From: Atherinomorus stipes
Taxonomy: Eukaryota > Chordata > Actinopteri > Atheriniformes > Atherinidae
Assembly (NCBI GenBank): GCA_023101725.1
Contig: JALJCO010012924.1
Span: forward strand, 186,001-250,000
Length of the DNA stretch: 64,000 bases
Reading direction: 5' to 3'
In this document: in pieces, positions 23,521 to 37,100 of the stretch
How the letters are laid out: each line of letters opens with the position of its first letter
Position numbering within the stretch: position 1 is the first letter of the stretch
Made by a program: the position numbers and the translations under genes
Notes under the pieces: model-generated
Told to the model about the DNA's origin: nothing
Database searches by the model: none
Seen by the model: only the letters and a program-made list of their open reading frames with translations

Positions 23521-26512
23521 CAAAATAGGCCTCAAACTATTGAAAAGCCGAATTTCTTTCAAAAACAATAAAACTTCTCAGTCCCAATGTTTGTTGCTTT
23601 TGTTCTTTTTTTTTTTTTCAATATAAATCAATTACAAATAACAAACTTGTGCACTACATTTTACACAGTGTTTTAACTTTTTTGGAAGCATGTTTAGATA
23701 CAGATTTAGCTCCAAGTTAAACCACCATGTAACTTAGTCTTATTAATTCAACCACGTCCAGTTTTAACCAACGTGTGTATCTTTTGAATCAAAAGATTGA
23801 CATTCAATCTCATAAAAAACTTTTTTTTCTATTATCCTTGATTAATTTTGAATCAGATTTGTTTTCTCTAAATCAAAACAAAACTTGTTTTAGCCAAAAG
23901 CTGTGATCCAAAAGTGTAATAAAAGTGTAATGAAATAACAGCTTTGTGGGTGCAAAAACTCTGAATTTTTTTTTTAAAAAACAAAACAAAAACCTTACAG
24001 TATCTTGACACAATCATAGCCTCCTCCCAGGGAGATTTCTATCCAGCACTAGTTGTGTATTGTAAGCTCCTGCAGTGTGTGCACGTCTTTACACAGACGT
24101 TTCTGGAGCTGCAGAGGCCGTCTGTGGCTCAGTGTAGAGCTAATATACAAAAGGAAACTTTATCCTGTAAAGACGGAGGCACAGGATTGGAAAAATTCTT
24201 TGAGATGACTTTCGTTTCTTCTTTTTATTCATTTGAGTGTTTCCTGCTCTAAAATAAATCACTACTAGCTAATAGAGCCAAATAATAAACACTATCTCAG
24301 AACAAATTAGTTTTTATCCAAGATAAATGTGATGCTAATGAGTCTAGATAAGATTTTGCTAAATAACAAGTAAAATACCAACCAAAATGTACAGTACATA
24401 CAAAATGTATGTGTACGCTGGCTGAGTGGCTGCCTGCTCTGAATAGATTAAGAGTGCAGTGTTGGAGTGAAGCCACTGGAGATGAGTCTCATCTCTGGCA
24501 CCTTCTCTTGCACTTTTTTCAAATTACTGAATCCAATCAAAAAAAAAAAAAATACACTGGCAAACTTCAGACATGGCTTAAATGTGGCTGTATAATAGCG
24601 TCCTGAGCTTTACGTGTAGCAAATGTGCAGCTACAACTTTAATGTCAGTCAGAGAGGTCAGACTGGGTGAAAATGCAGGTCGCTGACTGGGAGACTGCAG
24701 TAGCTGAAAGTGAGAAACGAAGTCACAGCTGATGATGTCACAGTGTAAAAAATGGAGAAACAAGCTTTTAGACCGACCAAGAGAAAGATGGGAAATATCC
24801 ACAGTAAATGGCACCAGAATCATCATCATGAGGCAAATCTAAGACAAAAGCAACATAATCCAAACAAAATCCCACAGATCCTGACACTTTTTAAAAGTGC
24901 TTTAAAACTAATATTGAATTGGATTTGTGGGGGGGAACACAGAAGAAAAGCAGAGGGATTTTTACAAATAAAGTCTCACCGTAAAGAATTGTAAATGGTA
25001 AGTAAAAAAAAACAAACAAAAAAACAACTGTTAAAGAAAGAGTGCAGGACGAGTCTCAAACCATCTCTTGCGCTGCTGGTTCGGTGTCTGTGGTTTACCG
25101 CTTCCCAGCATCTCCTCCAACCCCCCTCTGAGCCTCTGTGCACCAGTAACCTTTGAGTAACAGCTGTGACTTCATCCAGGAAAATCAATACTTATCAACA
25201 CATGAGAGGCCCATTTTCTTCTGAAAATCATGAAATCATTAAGTGTTTACAAGACAATGTAAAAAAAAAATTGTGGCAATGTTACCATAGTATCAAGAAG
25301 CGTCGATGAAACAAAGAGAGTAAAATAAAAAGTATCTAGTTGCAAATGTTGGTCTGCAGCTGCTTTTAGTTAAACAGTTAAAGCATTTTGAGCATGTAAT
25401 CTAACTATGAGAGTATATTCTCCACTAACTGTCTTAACTGATATTTTAACATTGCTATTATTGCTTTTCTCTAATGCAGGAATTCACCGACAGCAGTTAA
25501 ATCGGTCTGACGATGGTGGGATGCGTTCACTGAGAGGTAAAAGAAGATAAATCTGTGGTTTTCTCTCAGAGCTGCTTGGTGTGTGTGTCCTGGCAGTAGG
25601 AGAGTGTTGGCACTGAAGAACAAAGATGAAAAAGATGAAAAAAAGAGATGAAAATAGAGATTTAGCAGCATCATCAGAGGTAACAAACAGGAAGCTGCAG
25701 TGTGGCCCCGAACTGGGGGGGATTACACAGAAAACAATGTCATTGTGCTGGAGGCGTCTGTGAGCATGCATCCAAAAATAGCTGATAGACTTTTGTTGCA
25801 AACATTTGGTCTGAATCAACAATGAATTTGGTTAAATCTAAAGATGTATGCACATAGATGAGTTGGCCATTTGTTGTATATTTTCACAAATCTTAGAGGA
25901 TAATGAAAAGAATGGGAAGAAATGAAACATCTCCAGATTCTTGGTGTTAAAACTTTGATATATTCAGAGGCCAGGACACTTTATCAAATGCTAATTGATT
26001 ATCTTTATTAGATAAAATCTCCACATTCATGTGTTTCCTTTTCTTTAAAAGCTTTAAAATATGTAAATGTAATCACACTGAGTGGCCTTCTGTTGGTCTA
26101 AGAAATAAGCGTTCCTTAAAATGGGATTATTCCATTTCATTTCCATATCAACAGCCTCGCTGAAGACCATATGGGAGCTCACGTTGCCATGGACGTCTCA
26201 GAAATAACTGAGAGGAATTTAGCCATAGAAACAAGGAGGCTGGAGGTACTCGAGAGAAATCTTTTTTGAGTGCCGCTGCTTTATCTTATCTCACAAGGTG
26301 TCAGTTTCCATGTTTCTAGGCTGCTTCTGGACAGATCTTTGTCCCTTCAGCAAGCGGGAAAAGACAAACAGCCCAAATCTTAAAAGACCTGCAGCTTTTT
26401 TAGACTTTTTAAGTCCTTTCCTGCTCATTGTTTGTATGATTTCAGTTATCAAATAAATTATCTTTTCTTTCTTTCTTCTTTTGTCCTCTGCAGGTAACAT
26501 TTCAGAATGCTA
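23521..26512. other. Intergenic, no gene seen
   Basis: Non-coding AT-rich DNA. Open frames at 25484-25822 and elsewhere have no recognisable domain. Confidence 0.45.
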
Positions 26513-27063
26513 TTAAAGTAAGTATGTAGCAAAATCAAAGGTTATTGTCAGAAAAATGAGATATATAATTCAAAACTTTGTTTCTATTGATGTGTAACTG
26601 CTTTCCTAGAATACTTGTTATGTGTTTATTTTCTTAGAATGACTTATTTATATCTACTAGCTGGGGGTGCACATACATGGAGGCTGCCATGTTTGTTCTG
26701 CCATTTTTACTATGGTGTCCCTGAAAGATCAAAACAATGTGCGTGAAGTAAGAACCCTATAAAACTTTAAAAACTGCAGCACCACCTTTGCTTAATGGCC
26801 GTTAGAGCACTGTTTGGGATAAGTAATGCCTTGAAGGACATTGAAACGAGTGACTCATAGAACAGTCATAGCTACACCTGAGACCACTGGATCCACTCAC
26901 AGATTAAAACATCTTTATGTCCGGGAGAATTTTGGCCACCAGCAGCCACCATACATTCACAACAGTGCTTGGAATATGAAATCATTTGAAAGAAAACATC
27001 TTTTATTTCAAATACCCATCTTTACCACTAGATGTCAGTAATTCTTAAACACTGTACCTTTAA
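26513..27063. mobile_element. TTAA-flanked MITE, family A, 551 bp
   Basis: Longer relative of the copy at 16645-17020: same order of shared blocks, ending ACTGTACCTTTAA, with about 200 extra bases (roughly 26765-26945) between GTGAAGTAAGAACCC and CATACATTCACAACAGTGCT. The left terminus has lost part of its inverted repeat. Confidence 0.8.
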
Positions 27064-29365
27064 AGAAAATATACTGTAGATTATAACTTCCAAAGATCCA
27101 AAATAGATAGTTTTAGCCCTCAAAAACATAATCAAAAAGTTTGCTAGAGCTCCAGGCCAGCCTGAAGGGTTTCAGGCTGTCTTGTCAGTCTGCATCTTGT
27201 GCTGCATAATCACGTATAGGATGCCCCGGGCAAGGCCTGGCAATCAGGACAACACAAAGACAAGAAAGGCGCAAAAGGGCAAGAGGTATATTTTACACTT
27301 GATGACCACTTGAGTTGCAATAATCAGTTAATTGTTTGCCAATAGCTACATGTTCCTTCCTTATCATGAGCTGTGTTTGTGCCTGTGCCTCCCATCAAAG
27401 GTTTTTTTTTTTTAACCACTCCTGCTGCCAAGACAGGATTCTCAAATTACCAAACTCAAACCAAACTGGGGCAAAAACACATGAATAATTGACTGACTGA
27501 CAAAAGAAAAATATTGGAGCAAAAATCAATATTTGCTCCATAGTGACAATAATAAACTGACAGAGAACAAAGGAAACCCAACTGATTATAGTTTGCAACT
27601 AAAGAGTAGGTGAGATAACTTGACAACAAAAGGAGCTGCAAACACACACAACATAAAATGGTCAGTTATTTTTATCATGATGACAGTAAATGGATTTTGA
27701 TTTGAGTTGTTATCATTAACCATGTCAAACAGATGCTTGTCTTTGACTTCAGTAATTGTAGTTTGTTTTTGTTTTGTTTTTTTGCTTTGTTTTCATGTTG
27801 AAAACAAAGTATTCACACCAACTGGATCTTAACAGAACCACAAAACCTGCAAACACACCAGTTTTAGTCAAGATTAAACTGATCTAATTATTATGTTGAA
27901 TTAAAACCTGACTTTTAAAGACGGTGAGGTTGACAGTCAAAGTTATTCTTGTGTTCATCCAGTTATTATCAGACTGCGACAGTATTTTCCACATCTTCAG
28001 CAATTTTGGGCCTCGACCTGGAAGAAATAGAAGAAGTCAGTTCTCAGAAATGTGAGATGTTTTTAACAGAAAATTACCTCAAGGGATAGCATACGTTTCA
28101 TTTAAAAAAAATATGCACAAAGCCATAAAACTGTCCAATTCACAGCTTTGCATTGTACCAATTTACCACCAGTTAAACTGTCAGTTATTATGTTCTGTGT
28201 TTTAATAGGTCAACTGGAAAAACCCAATACGACTGTAACAAACTGAAAGATGGCACACTGAAAGAGACATTTGGTCAATAAATCAATTTCCCCCTGTTAG
28301 GGATAAGGACAGCCATCCCCTTAAATGCCCTGGTCAATTCATAACCCTAGCTAGACATAAACGCACTGAAGATTACCAGTTAATCTGAGATTCACCACCT
28401 AGTGTCATAAAATAACAGTTTAAAGTGAATATCTGCAGGAAAACAGACAATCCAAAAATGCTGAAACCATCTGATCTCAACTGAAATGGAACATTGACAA
28501 AAAAAGTCTCTTTTAAACTTAAAAGAGCTTGAATAACAAACAAAGAGAGACGAAAACTAAAGTAGAAAGGAAAAGCATTTTACTACAACACTGTAAAATT
28601 CTTAACAGAAAAAATATGAGTTAAAGGGCTGCCTTAAAATTTTAGTTATGGGACAAATTATGTGTGTTTAAGATGTGTTTGATTAAGTATTTTGACTTAT
28701 GACAACATATTAGAAGCTTTTTAATTTGATATAAAATAAATAATACATTGGGGCACCAAAAATGCCAAAAAAGCAATTTACAGTGAACTACTGTGTTTTG
28801 GGAGCGTGAGTATGACTTTTTTTTCTTATTAACAGTCAAAAATCATTAAATAGCCCTACTTTTTATTAGTTCCAGCTGTGTCAGGCTTGCACACAATGAG
28901 CTACATGACATTGCTGAATTATTTATACAGCAAATAAATGCAGTTTCAAAATGAAAATGTTTACTATATGCCATAACGACTATAATTGATTTAATGGTGA
29001 CCGCAATTATGCAGGATTTGCACATGTAATTAAATTCTTACTGGTGCTCCTATTCTTTATCAAGTAAATACTTATTCCGCGACCAGACTAATCGGCTTAA
29101 AGCAGAATTTCCTAAAAACAATAGTACACAATTGTGTCTTTGCTTTGGTTTTCACTTATGGAAACCATATGAAAGGATATTTTCATTTGATTTATCTCGA
29201 ATATCCCGTCCTGACGTTTGGTGTTTTATTAATTCAGCGCTTTTTTTAAAATTATTTTTCGTGTTTTCCCTGTAACCTGTTGAATTGTTTGGCTGGAATT
29301 AGTGGATGTATTCGCTGTATCTCCATGTAAAGCTTATTATCGGAGCTTCACGCTGGCAGATGGGT
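27064..29365. other. Intergenic region upstream of TRIM9
   Basis: No convincing gene. The only exon-like signal is on the minus strand at 27969-28017 (see findings). Becomes GC-richer after about 29200. Confidence 0.45.
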
Positions 29366-30460
<1,095 letters not shown>

Positions 30461-32229
30461 TGAAATAATCCATCCAAGTGTGTAGTATACCGGTGCGTCT
30501 TTTCTCTGTATACGTTTGTATGTTCAGGCTTCGCCATGATTCATGATTTTCTGTGATGCGCAACAAGTACGTGTTGAATTAACTTGACCTGTGCCTAAAA
30601 TTCATGTTCACCTATTTCTCTTCATTCCTGGAAAAACATCCACATTTCAGCATTTCAGCCAACTTGGAGAAAATTCTCTCTAAACTGGAAACAGTTTGAA
30701 TTTGTTGCACAAACTTGAGATAATGAAGCTCTTTTTGCGATTTTGTTTTAAAATCAGGCTCAGATTATTTACAGTAGTTATGTGTGTCACATGACATCTA
30801 CACCGCTCCTTTCATGACAACTTGAGTTGTTCAGCTTCTGTCACAGTTTCAACTCTTGACCACTTGTCTGTGAGCCTCCATCCTTCGGATTCCTTCACTC
30901 TATATATGTTTCCCTCCCTTCTGTGTTTAAACACCCTGCAGGCGCCCTGGAGATCATTAGGCAAGGCTAATGTTGGAGCTATGCTTTAATAAGAGCCAGC
31001 AGTGAACCGCAGATGCGGCCCTTTAATGTGGATTGAGACGCTATTTTGGAAGCTGAGTTGTTGTGGGCAGCCACGTTTCTGAAGCCAAGTTTATCTACAC
31101 CTCTGCACCAGCAACCTTCACCCTCAAAGAGCAGCTTGTAGTGAAGAGGCATGATGTAGAGCTTGATATAGTCCTGCAATACTCACACACATCCACCCAC
31201 ATGCTCATACAGGGAGACAGATGTGAAGTGATTGCGTCATTTTCATGAAAAAAGAATTTAAAAAATAGAAAATGCTTTTAGGTTTTCTGCACAAACTTGC
31301 ACATACACACCATAACCTCCCAGCAGATCAAATTTCTGCATCATTCACGCTCACAACTGTCATGTACGTCTCCAAAGCAGCAACATTTAACCAGCTCCCA
31401 GTGCAATCCTCTCTTGCAGATAAGGGTGAGATAGCACGCCACTTCAGATGTGTGCAGCAATTGGAGGAATTGATGGGAGTCAGAGGGTTCAACATTTCAC
31501 TCACAACTTTCATCACTCAAAAAATTGCCAACCTTATGTGCTCTTTCTTCTTTTCTTTTTTTTTCTTGGATCTAAAATACGAAAGTATTTTTAGAAACCA
31601 ATCAATGGGAACTGGGATACTGGTACAGATATCCAGTAGAGTTTGACCTGTTTTTGGTCTACGTCGCAGCACCTGGTTATATCTGACCCACAGAGTTGTA
31701 ACAGATGGCTGAGATCTGGGGGCTAGCACAGCTCGGGAAAGGTGTTTTTGAGCTCTGGGTGTTTCAAAAAAGTATATTAATATCCTACAGAGACGGTAAT
31801 GAAGATTCTTGTGTCTTTTCGTGATTCATGTAAGATTTACACAGTATAGTGATAAACTTTACATACAAATGCATTCTCTTAATTCTGCGGTTTATAAAAA
31901 AAAAATGCAATCTGCAGGATAACAACTTAGAACCTGTAGATAAAGTTTATATACAGTATATATAGATATAGATATAGATATACATGTATAATGCACTTTA
32001 ATTGCATTTAGAGTGGTTTAGATTGAAGAGTCAGGTTAATGGGACAAATAAAGTCCAAACTACCAACTCATCAGATAAGCTGCTGGTTAGAAGGCCTGGG
32101 CAAAGGAGAGGATGGAAACCACTGATGTCAAGAGTACAAAGCCCCTCACATGGCATGGAGGAGGGTTTCACTCCAAGTCCAGCACCCAGAGACTGTGCGT
32201 GAGTGGAAGGAGGGAGGCTGGGGGGATGG

Positions 32230-32462
32230 TGAACATCACAGCCCCCATCCAGGATGAAACAACAAAGATCCAGAACTGCATCAGAAAGATGGCCTCCAGT
32301 GATGAAATCCTCAGTGAATGCCTCAGGCTACTGAACTCTAGCATGACGGGAGAGGAGGTGGAGAGATAAACCGCTGTATGTCACGTACCACCAACAGATT
32401 AAAGAGATGCTAGAGAAGGCTGGTTTGAAAAACAGCACAGAGGCATTGATCATGGCCTTGTG
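32230..32462 (+). pseudogene. LINE retrotransposon Pol fragment
   Basis: NITAPIQDETTKIQNCIRKM followed by SECLRLLNSSMTGEEVER, then after a stop and frame change KEMLEKAGLKNSTEALIMA, resembles the conserved tail of a fish non-LTR retrotransposon polyprotein. It is short and broken. Confidence 0.5.
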
Positions 32463-32472
32463 AGTTAAGGTA

Positions 32473-32824
32473 TTAAAGGTACACTGTGTAACTTTTGACC
32501 CAAACATCAGTCTAATGTAAGTAATAATAGATGATTTCTGGAGTTAATATACAGCAACTGATGCATGATGTTGCTCTGAGGGGGCTGCCATCCTCAAAAA
32601 CCAGACATTGTAACTTTACAGGAGTGGATCCGTCTCTCTTGGATCATGTGACCTGGAGCACCTTTCTTTCTGGTTCAATGACTTTTCTATCAGCTGATCA
32701 AAATGGTCTGCAAACACGATTCCAAACCACGGATAGAGACTGTTTAATGTGACAGCTGCATGGCCTGTGGGAAGTTGCTGGTTTAGTGCCCCTAATAGCC
32801 AAAAATTACACTGTATCCCTTTAA
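32473..32824. mobile_element. TTAA-flanked MITE, family B, 352 bp
   Basis: The termini TTAAAGGTACACTGTGTAAC and TTACACTGTATCCCTTTAA are inverted repeats. The ends resemble family A but the body differs. The ORF at 32531-32752 lies inside and is not a gene. Confidence 0.85.
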
Positions 32825-33340
32825 AGGGCCCATGTTATGCCAGTGACATATGAATAAAATGCAGAAGTCAGACTGAACGTAAAAAATGCCACCAGCCAAG
32901 CCGTCACGGGAGCGTGCACAAACTGACGCTATAACGTTTACTACACTGATAAAGTATTTTTCTTCATAGTGACACTTTTTAGTGTCTTTCAGTTGATCTG
33001 GATCATTTGCTGACGGCAGAAGAATCCATAGCTATTCCTTACATTGTTTGAATCCATCGGGACGGTCTCCTTCCTGTATAGAAAACTGTTGGGGCACAAA
33101 TGCAGCGTCATTTGACGTCACATCCGCAAGACAGCGCAGGAAATTCAGCCAGCGAATCGCAGCGCATTTGCAGCACACAGCCTGTTCAAGGCAATGGAGA
33201 GAGACGTGGGTGGGCTCGTTCTTTTTGGTTTTTAACGCTTCATCACCCATTAGCATTAAAAAACTGGACATGCATGTTTATTCTTTCACAATTCCTGCCT
33301 CTAGTCTGGGAGAAGGAATAAGAGCAGCTCCATAAAGACT
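32821..33340. mobile_element. MITE, left end, sharing TTAA with its neighbour
   Basis: Starts TTAAAGGGCCCATGTTATGC, a common fish MITE terminus, directly at the right TTAA of the previous element. The right terminus is not visible; 33340 is an estimate. Confidence 0.55.
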
Positions 33341-33450
33341 AAGGACTACAGGAGGAATCTGAAAACATGAAGGGAGTGTAGTAGGAGACTACGGGGCTAT
33401 GACCTCCAAACTGGGAGAGTGGCTTCAGTGAAGTAGATCCCAGTCACACC

Positions 33451-34150
33451 ATCAGTAATCTAGCCTGGTACACCAACCTGACCAACGCCATGTATGAGAC
33501 TGTAGCTGGCAGCCTTAAGCGTAGTTTGGCACTCTGTTGGGGCAGTGATTAGCTCAGTTGGGGAGAGCAACCAATGAACAGAGGCTAAAGTTCCTCACGG
33601 AAGTCGGCCCCGTGATTCCCGGTCCAGGTCCCTTTGCTGCACGTCACTCCCCACTCTCTCTGCCCTCCTGTCACTATACACTGTCATATAAAGGCCACTA
33701 GTGCCCAAAAAACCCTTAAAAAAAAAAAGGGCCGCCTGTTGCCATGGCGATGGCGGAAGTCAGCGTTTACACGTTGTTCTTCCCTCTCTATTTAATGTAA
33801 TTTTCTTGTGTATATTAACGTAGAATGTTTGGTTTTATTATTATAAATACTCTGTTACATGTCAGCGTTGTTTATTGCTGAACTACTAATATGAGAAAGC
33901 GTTTGTGTCGCACGTCATGTGACTATGACCCGGAAGCTGTTAGTTACGCACCAGAACAGAGCAGAAACAGCGGTGGAGACGTCGGAGGAGTTTTACGTTC
34001 CTGTTGATAATTCTACTGCTGCGCTGTGATTGGTCCGGTCAATTTTTATTGGAGTGGAAATCACTTCCCAATGGAGGGAGCCCAGACTGACCTGCCGTGT
34101 ATCTCATACATGGCGTTGGTCAGGCTGGTGTACCAGGCTATCAGTAATCT
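33451..34150. mobile_element. TIR element with 11-bp target duplication
   Basis: The direct repeat ATCAGTAATCT (33451-33461 and 34140-34150) flanks inverted ends beginning AGCCTGGTACACCA. The two inverted ends agree at 38 of the first 39 positions. The interior holds a SINE and GC-richer sequence but no transposase. Confidence 0.85.
33535..33730 (+). mobile_element. tRNA-derived SINE nested in the TIR element
   Basis: Head GTGATTAGCTCAGTTGGGGA (A box) and GTGATTCCCGGTCCAGGTCC (near the B box), pyrimidine-rich body with CCACTCTCTCTGCCCTCCTG, and tail ending in an A run. Confidence 0.7.
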
Positions 34151-37100
34151 GTCCAGAAAACCACAGTCCTCAGAACAGCTTAGATGCTGCGGATAACCGT
34201 AAAGCTCTGGTGGAGGACCAGAGCTAAAGGATTCCTGCATTGTTATGATGGGATGATTTTAATCTGAAGTGTTTTTTACTATCATAAATTAAACTGATAA
34301 GTGCATGTAGAAATGATCTCCCACTTCTGGCTTCATACAGATTTGCTGTGATGAGCCTGATCCGACCTTAAAAAGATCAAAACACATCTTCGTTTTTCTC
34401 CTCGGCTAATCGTAAATCAGAAAACTGATCAAAGCTTTTTGTTGTTTGATCTTTGAGTTTTTCCCGACCAGGCTGCTGCATTTTTCATTGTTGCTATCTA
34501 ATGTTGATGCACTACAGAACTTGATGGTGAATTTGCAGCTGCAGCACTTACACTCACCGTCACACACCTCCATCATCTGATTACATCTTTTCTGTTTCCC
34601 TGCTGAGATTTTCTAATCTGCAGCATCATCGTCCTCATCGGGCGGAAAAAACTGCGCTCTCTCTATCTCTGTGCAGCATTTCCCAGTTTGTGGGGAAAGT
34701 CTTGAACAAGCTGGCGCCATGGCAACCAAATCCTTTTTGATGTTGCGCAGAGCTGCAGAGGTCGCTAAGATACTGGACCCAACAAGGACTCAGTCCCAGA
34801 TGCTTTACAGCGTCCTCCCCCTGCTTTAACTGGATCTGTGTCCGCACTCTAAAACTGCTTGTGTTCTTTATGCTCCTTTGCTCACATTCCCAACCTCTCC
34901 CGTCTCACAGGCAATAACTAGTGATTTATCTCCAAGGACCCCTCCCCTTTCTTTGGTCTGTTTCAGTGTCTAAATCCCACTTGTGTTCCATCTAATGTAC
35001 CCAAAGTCAATTTCAGTCACAGAACAATGAAGAAGCTGCATGTTCTGACTCACCAGCTCTTGTTTGCCTCTTCATATTTGTGCCTGAGTGGTGACAGGAT
35101 GCCAGCGTTAATCCCCGTAAATCACATTACAGAGTGCAAAGAGGTATGGTCAAAGTGTCAGATCTCTGCACGCCGAGTTGTACTCGATTCTTCACGGATG
35201 TCATAAGAGGGCAACAAATGCAGTCTAGGTCATGCCCTGTTGCCTCAGACGCAATTAAAGGCGACTAATCAGACAGAGGCTTAAGGACAAGACGCTCTGT
35301 GGGCGTAGAGAGTATAAGTAGGAGACTGAAGCAGAAAATGAGTTTTTCCTTGTGCGTTACAGGAAGGGAGATAAATCAGTGGCTGCAGGTGGAGATCTGG
35401 CGATGAAAATCTCCTTTTGTAAGACTGCAGTCATTTCCAAGAGATTTGCGGGGAGTTTTTCCTCTTCTGGTGTGTTAATGTGCTTCTCTTTAATGTCAGC
35501 GTGCGTTTGATCCTAAGCTGCTCTTGAAGAAAAAGCAGGTCTAACAAAAACCGACATGACGACAGATGCTCTGCAAGCTCTCATCCTCGAAGCCTGAAAA
35601 AGCAAGCTAATGAGGACAGACAGCGCAGGTGCTGGGACGACTATTAAAAGTCTCGTCACAATCTCGGGCTGATGTTGTCAGCAGTTGATTCGTGTCTAAA
35701 TGAGACACCTGCAGCCTCTGTGAAGCCAGCGGGAGCGAAGGGAAAAGCCTTTAAAAGTCGGACACCATCATCAGGATCCCTGTTCTTGTCTCCTGATTTG
35801 ACCGCCATCTGCTTCCATGAATAATTTCAGTCTGCATCTTTTGTGCTCACAAACAGCCCGATAAACACACCTCCACACAACAGAGCAGCCATATGCAGTT
35901 ACACACACCAAAATGAATCGGTAAGCATATCCAAAATGCTCAATTTGATGCAGGAGACAGAGGGAATTGAGTTCAGTCTTCCTGTGACTGGATCACTTTG
36001 TGGCCCAATGACTCTTTTCTGCACACTGATTCAATGCACTTGTCATTCTGCAGGTGGTTGTTTTTGGTTTTTATCCTCGTCAAGCAAGAAATTGAATGCA
36101 AACTCATGTTTTGTATGCAAATGCAAGAGCATGCCTCATCAATCAGCAAACAAACCTTCATTAAGAGAACAGTGCAAATGGTGGAATAAGTAAGACAACT
36201 TGAAGCCAGGGGACACTAGATTTACATTAAAGTCAAATTGTTTTCTGTCTTTTAATAAGTTTGACTCTGGATGACTGTTCCTACCGTCTTCTTGCAGTTC
36301 CATTTTAGACTGGTGTTTCTTTTTTATGTTGTTGTTTCTGCAAGTTTAGAGTGATTAGGCTTTAGAATACTTTGTTAGGCATAATATGCTGAACCACTTG
36401 CTCCATATATCAGAACAGCACCACAAAGGGAACTTACTGTATGCTGTAGGTCTAGGACGATAATCAATAAATCAGTTAATCAGATGATAAATCAAAATTA
36501 ACTCAATAATTTTCCATTAAAACTTATTTTATATTTGTTTTCAGGCTCAATATAATTCTTTAAGGAAATGCTGTACTTTCATTCTGCATTTCCCCAAACG
36601 CCTCATGAAGGTTTTTTTTTTTTTTTTAATATAGATTTTAATAAAAATGCTCCATATCCAACCTTCAAGATAGCACATAAAGGCTACATCAATGCAGACC
36701 TGATGAAAGAAGTGAGGCCCGTTTATTTTCAATTTCCCGACAACTTGCATGGAATCATCTAATTTTTATCAGTGTTAAACACTTCCTATGTCCAAAAAGT
36801 GTTGTGAGGATTTCTTTTAGCTTACTAAAGTGCCAGAACAAACCACTTTTTTTAAAAACCAGAAACAAAAGGGTGGTAATGGTGAGCAGTATCACCTGAG
36901 CAGCTGTCATGCTTTTCGTCCTCTGTGGCATCAAACTTTGCCCTTCAGCCTCCATCTGGACTCTTTGCTTCTTCATTTTGCACCAGTGTCAGCGTCCTTT
37001 TAGCTGAACTATCTTATTTACCACTGGAGTTTAAGTTAACATGACAAAGTAGAAGTTATTCAAAGACCTCTGTATTTGGAAAGTTGAGATAATTTAGTTC

